Shown here: one piece after another, positions 22,601 to 34,600 of the stretch | How positions within the stretch are numbered: position 1 is the stretch's first letter | Layout: every line of letters starts with the position of its first letter | Assembly (NCBI GenBank): GCA_037349315.1 | Contig: JBAIAC010000024.1 | Span: forward strand, 39,095,501-39,159,500 | Origin: Chelydra serpentina | Lineage: Eukaryota > Chordata > Testudines > Chelydridae | DNA: 64,000 nt | Reading direction: 5' to 3' | The notes under the pieces: model-generated | The model's input: only the letters and a program-made list of their open reading frames with translations | Told to the model about the DNA's origin: nothing | Database searches by the model: none | Made by a program: the position numbers and the translations under genes

Positions 22601-25600
22601 TCTGTTTTCTTCAACCCCCTCCTCCTCCTCCTCCTCCTCCTCCTCATCCCGTTCTCCCGTGTCCACGGTGGTGCTCGGAAGAGTAGTGGGGTCAACCCCA
22701 AGTATTGCATCCAGCTCTTTGTAGAATCGGCAGGTTTTGGGGGGAGCACCCGAGCGCTTGTTTGCCTCGCGGGCTTTGCAGTACGCACTCCGCAGCTCCT
22801 TTACTTTTATCCTGCACTGCATTGCGTCCCGGTCATGGCCCCTTTCAATCATGGCCCTTGATATCTGGCCGAAAGTATCGAAATTCCTCCGGCTGGATCA
22901 CAGCTGGGACTGGACAGCTTCCTCCCCCCAAACAGCGATGAGGTCCAGCAGCTCGCCATTGCTCCATACTGGGGCTCGTCTCGCACGTGGAGGCATGGTT
23001 ACCTGGAAAGATGCACTGAGAGCACTCCACGCCTGGCTGAGCAAACAGGAAGGGGATATTTAAAATTCCAAAGGAATTTAAATGGTCGGAGTGGCGGTTC
23101 GTCACCTGAGGCCAGGGCAGTAGAGTGCTAATTGATGACCAGAGTGGCTAGAACAGGCGTTGTGGGATACTTCCGAATACTTCTGGAGGCCAATAACAGC
23201 GCATTGGGTGACCACACTGTAGCCGCAGTGCACCAGCAGCAGCGCAACAAATGTTATTCCTCTCGGGGAGGTGGAGTACATGCAGCGCTGTACCTGAGGA
23301 GATGCAGCGCTGCACGTGCCTTGCGAGTGTAGCCAGTTAGTGAGTTACAGCGCTGCAGGCAGTTTTATTGCGCTGTAACTCGTGAGTGTAGCCAAGGCCC
23401 TAGTGATGTAGAAAAGACCTGAAAGGTGATTCTGTTGCTTTTAAAACTTTAGAAATTCAGTCTTGTCTTACCCTATTTTCCTGAAAGACACAACAGCTTC
23501 ACTCATTTCTCTGTAACTTTCCATTGATTGATTTCCACTGCTGGGAAAGCTGTGTTGGCCTTGTATGGTCTGCTTATGCTGCAGTTAAAAACCCGCAGCT
23601 GGCCTGTGTCAGCTGACTTGGGCTCAGGGTAAGGGGCTGTTTCATTGCGGTGCAGAAGTTCGGGCTTGCACTGCAGCCTGAGCTCTGAGACCCTCCCACC
23701 TTGCAGAGTCCTAGAGTCTGGGCTCCAGCCTGAGCCCGAACATCTACACCACAATTAAATAACTCCTTAGCCCAAGCCCCATGAGTCTAAGTCGGTTGGC
23801 ACAGGCCAGACACTGGTTTTTAATTGCAGTGTAGACATACACACAACAGACTCAAAGAGTATCTGTTTGGAGCAGGGTTAGACAATATGGTGCTGTAAAT
23901 GCTGTCAGCAGTCTTGATCCTTGTGTACATTAACATGTCTATCCTCATCAGTGGGACTGTACTGGTGGTAGCTTTGGTGGGATATTTTTGGCAGAAAGTC
24001 TAGTCTTTTACTCCGTATGACAAGTGTAGAGTTGATGGGATTGACATTGGAGATGTTTGCATTAAATTCAGGTTAATTAGAAATGATTTTTATTTAGCCT
24101 ATTAACACAAAATCTAATTTAAAAACAAACAAACCTCTTCAGGTTTTCTTTATATTTAATATGGAAGTTAGACCCAAATTCAAATTCTTCCTTTAAAAAC
24201 TTGAGGGTGTGATACAGTAAATTCTTTGGGGTTTGGTCATGTCTACTTGAAAACAGCTAATGGGACATTGTAGAGGCTAATACTTTTTATTTAGAATTTG
24301 GGGGATTTTTTTAAATTTGGGGTTATTACACAGACAATAATAATACATGCATTGTGGTGGTGCAGCTGTTCTTGCCATGAACAAAAAGATCTGTAGAATA
24401 AAATTTGCCCAGGCAGATTGGGAGAGAGAGCCTAAAATAATTCAGAATAAACTGATCTGAAGAGGAAGGTTTTATACTAAATGACATATAATGAAGACAG
24501 CCACTGCAGGACTCAGACAGATCTTCTGACATAGCTCTCTGAGCTACAAAGTTCTCAACCCAAACAAGATGGAAGTTTGGAATGTTTGAGTAAGAGCAGC
24601 CAGGCTGATCTCAACTGTCATGGAAGATGAGATGAGAAGTGATTAGAGTGTCTTAGGCACAGATTGGGAGTTTGATGGCCTACTGTACCTTTTGTATTTA
24701 TTTATTTATATTTTTACATGTATGTATGTGTATATATGTACGTATATGTGTATGTATGTATGTATGTATATATGTGTATATAGCTTTGCAAAAGCCATTA
24801 CTTGTAACACCTTAAAATAAAAATCGCAACCTGCAGTAATAAAGTGAGCGATTGGGGGAAAATAAATTGATAAGAAAATAAATTTCAGTTTCAAGCTTCC
24901 ACAGCTGCTTATCAATGAAAGAGAGTTAAAAACATGAAATATACCACCTTGTCTTACAGTAACTGTAGCTGATTCTGAATTATTTGCCTAAATGCTGCTT
25001 CATTTGTTTTTATATTTAGATAATTATTTTAGATGACTTTACCACTAAATTACTGTCATCATGTGGCAAAATGACTGATTTACTGGCAGAAGGTATCACT
25101 GGTAAGTGTAAAATAGTTGTTAAAGGTGCTTTTTAAAAAAAAAAAATCTGGGGCAGATGAAAATGTTGGGTTAATAAATAAGGCTACATTTTAGTCACAG
25201 GTATTTTTAGTAAATGTCACGGACAGGTCACGGGCAGGAAACAGAAATGCACTACTAGTAACCTGTCCGTGACTTTTACTAAAAATACCTGTGACTAAAA
25301 CATGGGCGGTGGGCTGTGGGTGTTCTGGGGAGGGGGGTGGCAGGGGCACTGCAGGTGCTGGGGGAGGTGGCTTGGGGGAAGGAGCTGGGCAGCATGGCTG
25401 GTGGGGGGGAGAGGGGCAAGTAGTGTGGCCCGGGACCCCCACTGTTGCTGGAGTGAAGGGGTTGGTGGGGCTGGCAGGGGCTCCCTACCCAGCTCTGCTT
25501 CCCTGCAGCTCTTAGGCAGCGGAGTGGTCAGGGTGCTCGGCGCATTACTTCTGCCACGAGTGCTGGCTGCTGAAGCTCCCAATGGCCAGGAACTGCAGCC

Positions 25601-28600
25601 AATGGGAGCTGTGGGGGTTGGGCCTGTGGGTGCGAGCAGCGTGTGTTGCGGCGCTCACCCTTCACCGCTTAGGAGCTGCAGGACTGTGGGAGCTGGGGAG
25701 CCCCCCTCGTTACCCTTAACCCTCTCCCTACTCCTAGCCTCCCACACACCCAAACTGCTGCTGCTGGCCTAGGGGCTCCCCAGCTCGGGCAGCCCCTGAG
25801 CCAGCACCAGCGGCTGCAGAAGTCACAACGGTCACGGAATCCATGACCTTCGGACAGACTCGCAGCCTTACTAATAAATATATGCACTGTAGGTAATATT
25901 ACTATTATAAGTGAGGAAAAAGGTCATGAGACTGTTTGTTTGTTTCTTTATTTACTTGTTTAATAGTCCATAGTTTGTTAATTGCAAGCCTGAAAAACCG
26001 CGTTTAATACTGTTTTCTTGAAAAAACCTCGCAGCACTGGCATGTAGGCAAGTATAATTGTAAAATCCAGAAACTGGTCTGCCATAACTGACTGGCTGTT
26101 TACTCTTGAAACTTTATGCTGTCAGTTCAGAGATGTGCCTTTTGCCTGTCTGCTCTCCTTAAAATCTGGTATGCTTGATCAAATTTGAAGGTCCAGTGTA
26201 GAAAGACTTGCTGGAAAGAACTTTACAGTCAGCTGATAGTTAACTTTTCTTCACTTGGAGACTTCACTTTTGGGCAAAGTCGTCTTCAGTGTTTTTCATG
26301 CTATATAAGTGATTAGATGCTTCCCTGTACTTTCAGGGAAGCAGCAAATCCAATATGTGGTCAGACACAAGACGAACTTCTTGAGAATGTCTTTTCAGTT
26401 GTAGTTGGCTCAGTGAAAATACATATTTAGTGTAGAGTGATGGTCAAAGAGAAACAAAGTATTAGAATGTATGAAGAACAGGATATAGTATTCTCAGCAT
26501 TTTCTAACACCACATATAAATCAATGGAATGCCCTCATCTTGAATCCTGTATCCAGTCTTGAGAAAGCAGAAATAGAAGAGGTCCAGAGAAGGGAAACCA
26601 AAATTGCTGAAGGCATGGAAAGACTTTCCTATGGAAAAGACTCAATCTGAATCCTTCCCACGCCGTCAGACATTGTTTAAGGCATCAACAAGGCTCTGCC
26701 ATCCCTATCCATCGTTCCACTAGAGTAGAACCTCAGAGTTATGAACACCAGAGTTACGAACTGACTGGTCAACGGCACACCTCATTTGGAACCAGAAGTA
26801 TGCAATCAGGCAGCAGCAGAAACCCCCCAAAACACCCAGGAAGGATATTACTGTGTTAAATCTAAACTACTAAAAAAAACCCAAAAAACAGAAAACTTTC
26901 TGTGTTCGTTTCATTTAAAGGAAGTCTAAAAAGTGCATTTTTCTTCTGGATAGTAAAATTTTAAAGCTGTATTAAATCAGTGTTCAGTTGTAAAGTTTTA
27001 AAAGAACAACCATAATGTTTTGTTCAAGTTACGAACATTTCAGAGTTATTGAACAACTTTAATTCCCGAGATTTTTGTAACTCTGAGGTTCTACTGTACT
27101 CCGAATACTTGGTTGTGTTTCTATAGCTTTTGTACAAAGATGGGTTGTTGTTCCATTGCTCAACTCCCCACCTTGAGGACCAGTTTGCTGCTTTTACTCT
27201 GATCCCTACACTTTGACCTGTCCAGTTGGCATCAGTAGCGTAGGCAGGTTCGGAGCACAGGGGGAGCGGCGCTATAAAATGCGCCTCCCCAGGCTCCCCC
27301 TGTACTCACCCGGCGGCGCTCCGGGTCTTCGGCGGCACTTCGGCGGTGGGTCCTCACTCACTCCGGGTCTTCGGTGGTACCCGCCGCCGAAGACCCGGAG
27401 CACCGCCGGGTGAGTGCAAGAAGCGGCACTTAAAAAGAAGCTCTGCTAAAAAAAGGCGCCGCTTCCTTTTTAAGGCACCGCTTCTGCTCACGGGGGAGCA
27501 GCTGCTCCCCCTGCTCCCCCCTTGGCTACGCTACTGGTTGGCGTGGCCCTGTCAGGAGTTAAAACTCCTGCAGGCATAGCTGTCAGGGTCACTGGAACAC
27601 ACAAGCCTTCCCTCTGCATCAAGGTGCACTCTCCAGGGAAGGATGGAAAGACTAAGAACTGTTTAAGTTTAGAGTGGCGAGAAGAGGGGACATGATAGCT
27701 GTGAATAAAATAATGAATGATATAGAGAAAAAGGGGACATTTAAAAGTGCTAAAAGGAAATCCTTCTATACAATGCAGAATTAACCTATGGAACTGTTAA
27801 GGCTGATTCCCCACTCTAGCACTTTGTGTGCAGAAGGTGGGGGCCCTCAGGGACTCTAAAAATTAATACTGGCCACTCCAGGCTTGTATTAAAGTCCCAA
27901 GGTTACAGCTTTTCTCTGACCTTGGATTGGTAGATGCTGCCACCACCCAAGTGTAAAACCCCTTTGGGAGCCAATAAAGGTGCACTTGGGAATTCCTTTC
28001 TGTGGGGTACCCTCAAATCCTTTCACATCCCCCTCCAGGGAAGAGCTGAGAAAGAAAAGAGGGGGGAAAAGGATATCGGCTGTTGCCACCAGCTAATTAA
28101 ACAACGTGCACAAACCTCTTAAGACACACACATCCAATTCTGTTCTTTAAAAAGGTATTTTATTAAATAAAAAAAACAAGCAAAACAAAAGCACCTGGGG
28201 TTAGCACAGAGGAATCCACAAGCCATAAAGAAATAAAAGGGATAAACCTAATCACGTCTTCCTAGACATTTCCTGATCTACTTGCATATCTGGGGTTTTA
28301 GATGAGTAGTTTCTAGGTATGATACTGATGACTTTTTCATACCTGGCCCAAGCTTTTCACCGGATAACTGCTCCCTGTCTGCCTCTCCCTGAGAACAGCA
28401 ACAGACAGACAAAAGGGAGTCTTTATTCAATTTTTAAAAGTTCTAGCCTTCCCATTGGCTCTTTTGGCTAGATGTCCACTCACTTCCTTTTACCTATGCA
28501 GTGCAGTGAAACTTTTTAACCCTTTACAGGTAGAGCAATTAGAGAATAGCTACTAAGAGGGGTTTTATAACTACTAGCTGGCTGGGTGTTCATAAAATGG

Positions 28601-31600
28601 AACACTTTTCCTTCTCTCTCCCCCCCCTCCCCCATTTATCACAGGAACTCTTTGTCTCAATATGTCAGAGTCCAAGAGCTTTTCAGAATAAAAAGGATTA
28701 AAAATGGATAATGAAAATATTCTTAGTTACATTAGCTAGAGTAAAAAATGAAGGCTATAACTCCTCATCCTTCAGGCAGTCACTTTTTGCAAGTGTTTAA
28801 GGGGAAAGTACCCTGATGGGCAGTTCAATATCTGTCCATTATGGAGTTTCTTGCACCTTCCTCTGAAGCATTTGGGTATTGGCTTCTGTCAGAAGCAGAA
28901 TATCAGATGAGATTTCATTTGATAATGTAATTCCTAGATGATATATTTTGAGGCTAGATGTACCTATATTCTTGAAGATGAAACACTGCAATCATAAACT
29001 TTATAGCCTATAAAAACCATTTATTAAAGGGAACACTTACATTTTCCTTGGCTCAGCAGTCTTAAAGTTCAAAAAGTAAGAAGTACTTTTCACTATAAAA
29101 CTTATTTGAAGTGTGTTTAAAGTTAGCATTTCTGTGATGCCTGATGCCTAAATCATCCTGATGAAAAGTAACATTTTGAAATTGGTAGTGAATATATTAA
29201 ACTTTATGAAAGCAGTTTTTCAATCTTTTTTTTTTTTTTTTTTTTTTAAATCAGTGTTTTATGGTGAGACAGTATTTAGGATGATAACTTCACAATTCTT
29301 GCTCATATGAGTAGTCAATGGGGCTACTTAAAGTAAGGAAGAGATTATATGATTGGACCCTTAATATATAAGTATAAACATTGATATTAAATTTGTCCTC
29401 CTTTAAGACTGATTATTTACTCTGATACTGTCTTTCCATATGTCCAGTATCACACGTGCCACTTCAGAAAGAGCAATAAACTCAAATCTCAACTGTAATT
29501 CACTTTTGAAGTGTATTTTACTCATAGTAAATTGCTTTGCTGTTTCCATCTGAAAATTTTTCAGAACAAATGGGTATAACTTTTCTTACTCACTAAGTAA
29601 GTGAAGTGCTGCTTAAAGTGCCAGACTGACAATCCCGGAAACTGAAGTTCTCTGTTTATTTACAAAAGTTGTGGCATGATTGGAAGCAAGGCAAGTTTTC
29701 TCACCAATGCATTTCAGCCCTGTCTCAGGAAATTCTCTATATGTAATATTTGTAGTGTAATGAGTAAGCTAAACAGAGAAGCCATTGGAAGGACATGGGT
29801 TACATGAAATTGTTGGTTTTTTTAAAATGACCAACTTGTGCATGCAGTCACATGTCCAGTAGGTTAATTGCACAAGAAATGGCCAAAGGACAGAAAAGGC
29901 TAGAGTCTTAAAGGTACTGTGGGTTTTTTCCTTCTGATGTTGAATATAAGCATAATTTTACTAAGGCTGTGATCCGGTAAGCCAGGGGTCTCAAACACAC
30001 GGCCCAGAGTGCTTCCCTGTGGCCTGCTGGGCTCCCCGCGCACCCCCCCCCCCCCCCCGAGTTACTTTCTGAAGTTCCACCGCCAGAACAGCTGTCTGGC
30101 GGTTTCGTGGTTTCTGGGAGGGAAGGGGGAGGAGCGGGAAGCGCGCACACAGGGGAGGAGGGGGGCAGAAGAGGTGGGCTGGTAGGCTCCCCCCGCTCCC
30201 AGTTACGTCCTATGGCCGCCAACTCCCCTCACCCCCGCCCCCAGTTACGTTCTGTGGCCACTAAGATCCCTGTTCCCTCCGCCCTGCTCCAAGGTTCTAT
30301 TTTTACCCCCAGGCAGTTCCCGCTGCCAGAACAGCTGTCTAGCGGCTTCGCCGTTTCTGGGAGGGAGCGGGGAGCCACGTGCTCAGGGGAGGAAGTGGAG
30401 AAGGGGCAGGGCCTAATGGAAGGGGTGGGATGGGGCGGGGGCAGCGAGGGGGCAGGGTCAGTGATGCGGACCTCGGGTCAATGCACTAGTCCTCATGCGG
30501 CCCTCGTGGTAATTTGAGTTTGAGACCCCTGCTGTAAGCTGCTGTTCACATGTTGGCCCCACGTATGGAGATCCATTGATTTTTACTGAGGCTCTACGTA
30601 AGGGCAGAGGTCTATCTGTGTAGAACAGGGGTCTCAAACATGCGGCCCGCCAAGCTCTTTCCTGCGGCCCGCCAAGCTCCTCTCCCTCCCGAGTTATTTC
30701 CTGTGGCCACCAAACTCCCATCACCTCCGCCCCGCCCCCTGAGTTATTTTCTGTGGCCGCTAAACTCCCCCCCCCCCCCCCCCCGCCCCGGCACGCTGCT
30801 CCCCGCTCCTCTACCTACCTCCAGGAAGTTCCTGCTGTCAAACAGTTGTTTGGCGGTTTCAGGGAGGGGGGAGCAGGAAGCCGTGTGCACAGGGGAGGAG
30901 GGGGAGAAGAGGTGGGGATTTGGGGAAGGGGTTGGAATAGGGGCAGGGAGGGGACAGAGTTGGGATGAGGACTTTGTGGAAGGGGTTTGAATGGGGACAG
31001 GGAAGGGGTGGGAAGAGGTGGAGCAGGGTGAAGTGGGGGCGCAGCCCAGTGCAGGAGGGGAAGCGGGGGCTTTAACAGAAGTAAATCTAACTAAGTGCGT
31101 GTTTTGTCCTTTGGGTGAGGTGCATTACTGAGTGTATATATTGTATTCACCTAAGGCAGGGGTCTCAAACATGTGGCCCGTGGGGTTATTTTCTGTGGCC
31201 CGCAAAGCTCCCCATGCCCCCCCCTCCTGCCCCCTCCTCTGCCTACCTCCAGGCACTTCCCGTCACCAAACAGCTGTTGGTGGCGCTTAGCACTTTCCAG
31301 GAGGGAAGAGTGGGGAGCTACGCACTCAGGGGGAGAAGGGGCAGGGGTGTGGCCTCATGGAAGGGGTGAAGTGGGGGCAGGGGCAGCGAGTGGGGGGTGG
31401 GTTGTCAGTGATGTGGCCCTCGGGCCAATGCACTAGTCCTCATGTGGCCGTCATGGTCATTTTGAGTTTGAAACCCCTGGTGTAGAACAACTTGCAAGAT
31501 TGGGACCTAGAGGTTTAGTTAGTACGTAACTCTGTTCTACTCTGTGTTAATCTCCAATGTGAAAAATGAGGATTCTTTATAGATAAGGTAGCATCTGGCC

Positions 31601-34600
31601 CCTGATTTTGTAGGCCTCACCCACAGACCTTACTTAATCAATTACAAGTGTAATTCAGCTCTCTCCATAGAATGAGTTTTACACCCATTTTAGCTTATGG
31701 AAATACTAATGTAAAATACAATCATTGGTCAAATGGAGCATTTTTAGAAGATACAATCCAGAATGCTTTAGTTTTCTTTTTTGTTTAAAAACCTTGGTGT
31801 TCAATGTAGTTTTCCAAACTTAATTAATTAAGAAAGATATATTGAGTATTGCATTTTGAAATGAGTAACTTTATATGTTTTAGCTGTGGAGAATGTTTAT
31901 AAAAACCGTGAACCTGTCCCACACATGAAGGCAATTTATTTCATCACTCCAACCAAGAAGGTTAGTATTTTTAAGGAAAACCTTTTTACTTAGTTTTTCT
32001 TTTTGATCTTTTTTTTTTTTTTTGGTAGTACAGAAAGCATGAAGCACTAAACCATTGTAACATTACAAACTGAGCTATTACAAAGCTGCCATTCAAAATA
32101 ATGGCTATAGAAAAGAGTTGGCTCTACTGGTACTACAGAAATGTTCAGAAGAGACTGTATCTCCAATTTATAACAATATAACATAAGATGTTCCTTTTCC
32201 CCTCTGCTTTGTTTGCTTCCTTAAAGCAATCTTTTGTACAACATCTATAGATGAGAATATTATTAATCTTCTTTCATTGTTTTGTCATCCTTGGGCTGGA
32301 TATATAAATATTATAGTTCAGTGTTTACATTCCCATGTGACTGATTACAGTATTTCTGATTTCATACTGATCAATAAAAACATTAACTTTTCAAAAATAT
32401 AGACCAAGAAAAGTTTGTTCTAAGGGCCAGCAAAATAGACACTAATGACAGTTATTTTCTTTATAGTAAATTACAATTTAGCATTTTTATCTTAAGTCTG
32501 TAGATGGGCTTATAAATGACTTTGTAAGTAAATCATCCAGCAAGTACAAAGCAGCATATGTCTACTTCACTGACAGTAAGTAATTTTTTTATTGAGTTTG
32601 ATAATGATGAATGTTTAAAAGTGGTTGTCAGTCTTATCTTGCTACTAATATATTCTGATTTTCTAGTTGATGCATATTTGAGATATTAACTACTGCACTA
32701 AGATGTGAGGGGAGTTTTGAGACTGAACTTGTTTACCAGAGTTGAGAATTTAAGTTGAGGTGTTTAAAAAACAACAACAACCCATAATTCTGTCTTTGCC
32801 TGTTATGCTGTAAGGCATTGTAGACAGAAATGGAAAGCCACAGGATGTGGAATTAGAGTTTCTGTCCAGTGTGGCACTGTGGCTTCTTATTTCCCAGAAT
32901 AAGTATGACCTTTAGTTTTCAATGTTACATGTTTTGGTTTTATTTTTATAACATGCTAACTGTATTTGTATGCTATAGAATGTAAAGGAAGAAGCTTTAG
33001 AGCAAAATTATGAGGTACACAAACATATCGTGTGCAGAAATAACACCAAAAAATGGCTTTCTTGGGATGATAGTTTGCTGTGCTGCAAGGACAGTGGTTT
33101 GAAGTTTGATTATATTTCACTTATTTGCTATGAACTCAGTTTTGAGCTGGCCTCCACATGCTTGTAGGAGAGTAAGGAAGTATAAGGTGCCCTCTTAATT
33201 CCTCTGCATAGTCTCCTTGCATCATAAGTTGCACGCAAAGGAAAGAACAACTGTCATTCCATAGGTACTCTCTCAGGCTGTGCGGGTGTTGGAACTAAGG
33301 CTGCGTCCCCTCCATTACTCAGGCCAGATTGTAAGATGCCTGTCTATATCTTTAAAAACAAAACAAAAAGAAAACCCCTCTTCTCCCCCTGCTCCCCCCC
33401 CCCCCCCCCCGCCCCCGGCCAAACTACATTCTGCCGTTTTGACTTGTGATTTGTGGTGTCATTGTTCTGTCTTGTGTGTGTTTTATTATTATGCTCTTGT
33501 GGTAGAGCTTAAAACCCCTTAAAATGTTAAAATGAGAACAGTACAGAAACTTTCCTCTGGGATACCTACTACAGTAGATTTCCACTGTAGCCTTGTGTTT
33601 TCCAGCATACTATTGGGTGAAATGTTCCCCAGGGGGCATTCTGTACCCTCTGTATGTGTGCTTTATGGTGGCCCTAGAATTCCAAGGTCTGCTCCTTTCT
33701 GACTGTAGTTGACAGAGTTCCTTGGGACCAGCCAGCTTTTTGTAGTGAAGGTTCCAACTTATAGCAGCACTCTAGTATATATTTTCCCCCACTGACTTCC
33801 AGTGTCCTTGAATGAAAAAAAACCCAGTACTTGGGGTCAGTTTGTTGGCCAAAGCGTATTTTGGCTTGCTTCATTGGCAAACTGCTCTGTCTCAGAACAG
33901 TTGCCAAACCAGCAGCAACAATTGTTGGGGCTTCATTCCCTGCTCCTTTCAGTGCTTCTTCATCCTAGTCATCTGCATTCTTGACATACTTGAGGCTTTG
34001 GCCCTAGCTTCTTGATATAATATCTAGATATGCCAACAAACAGCAGGGCCTCTTTAAGTACTTTTGGAGTACTTAATAGCCCCTCTTGTTACAGAGGTTC
34101 TTCATTGATACACCATGTTCTTAGTAGTCTTAAGGTCTAAGTAGTCTTAAGGTCTAAGTAGTCTTCTATCCCTTCAGTTCACTTTCTGGGGATTTACCAA
34201 GATTTGGATCTGTTCAGTGGTTAGCACATCATTCATCAATGCACTGTGGTGCTATGCTGTTCACTTAGTTGCCACTTCGCTTGCAAGAAAAAGGGAGGCA
34301 GATGTAGCAGCTGCTTCAGAAGACGCTCAGTGCAACATTATGGATGTGCTTATGTACTGTACTATTTGGATAATGACTATTACTGACAGGGGTATAAGAT
34401 CTGTTCTCCGCTATCCCCCTGAGCCATCAGACCTTAGAAGTGCCTCAAACCCCTTCTGATCTTGAATAACATTTGTATTTGGCTCACCCAGAAAACCTCA
34501 AAGGCTTTAGTAAAAGTGAAGAACAGAATTTAGCTCCTATGCTGGGCTTTAGGATTTTGCTTCGATGCTTGCTTCAGTACAGGTGCAATCAGAGGCCTTG

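Larger units (their letters stand above)
19344..23399. mobile_element. PIF/Harbinger DNA transposon, complete, two-gene
   Basis: The ends are inverted repeats, GGCCTTGGCTACACTTGC at left and the inverse GTGTAGCCAAGGCC at right, and both flanks carry the 3-bp duplication CTA (19341-19343, 23400-23402). Inside, a plus-strand DDE transposase and a minus-strand Myb/SANT-like gene converge, the two-gene layout of vertebrate Harbinger elements, in which the SANT protein helps the transposase reach the nucleus and the ends. Each gene has one stop interrupting an otherwise open frame, so the copy looks young. Subterminal CAGCGCTG words repeat at both ends. Confidence 0.93.
19178..25019 (+). other. 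STXBP3 intron 2
   Basis: This 5.8-kb intron is mostly a Harbinger transposon (19344-23399). Downstream lie a MITE-like stretch (23520-23850) and a TATG-rich simple repeat (24706-24782). Nothing else is recognised in 23850-24700 or 24783-25019. Confidence 0.8.
26520..27800 (+). repeat. CR1-type LINE fossil interrupted by two DNA transposons
   Basis: Plus-strand words in CR1 order are visible: CCTCATCTTGAATCCTGTATCCAGT (HLEYC block), GGTCCAGAGAAGGGAAACC (VQRR), GGAAAGACTTTCCTATG, then after two insertions GGATGGAAAGACTAAGAAC, AGTTTAGAGTGGCGAGAAG and GAGGGGACATGATAGCTG (RRGDMI). The frame is destroyed. The insertions occupy 26723-27096 and 27233-27536. Confidence 0.6.
25102..31883 (+). other. 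STXBP3 intron 3
   Basis: A 6.8-kb intron crowded with DNA transposons: 25180-25869, 26723-27096, 27233-27536, 29983-30531 and 30626-31479. There is also a CR1 fossil split by two of them and an unclassified repeat at 27801-28645. The stretches 25870-26520, 28650-29220 and 29250-29980 show nothing further; a 21-base poly-T lies near 29227. Confidence 0.8.

Noticed and set aside
30640..31436. Proline-rich open frames
   Set aside because: They lie inside GC-rich hAT MITE sequence and cross its termini; their composition explains the absence of stops.
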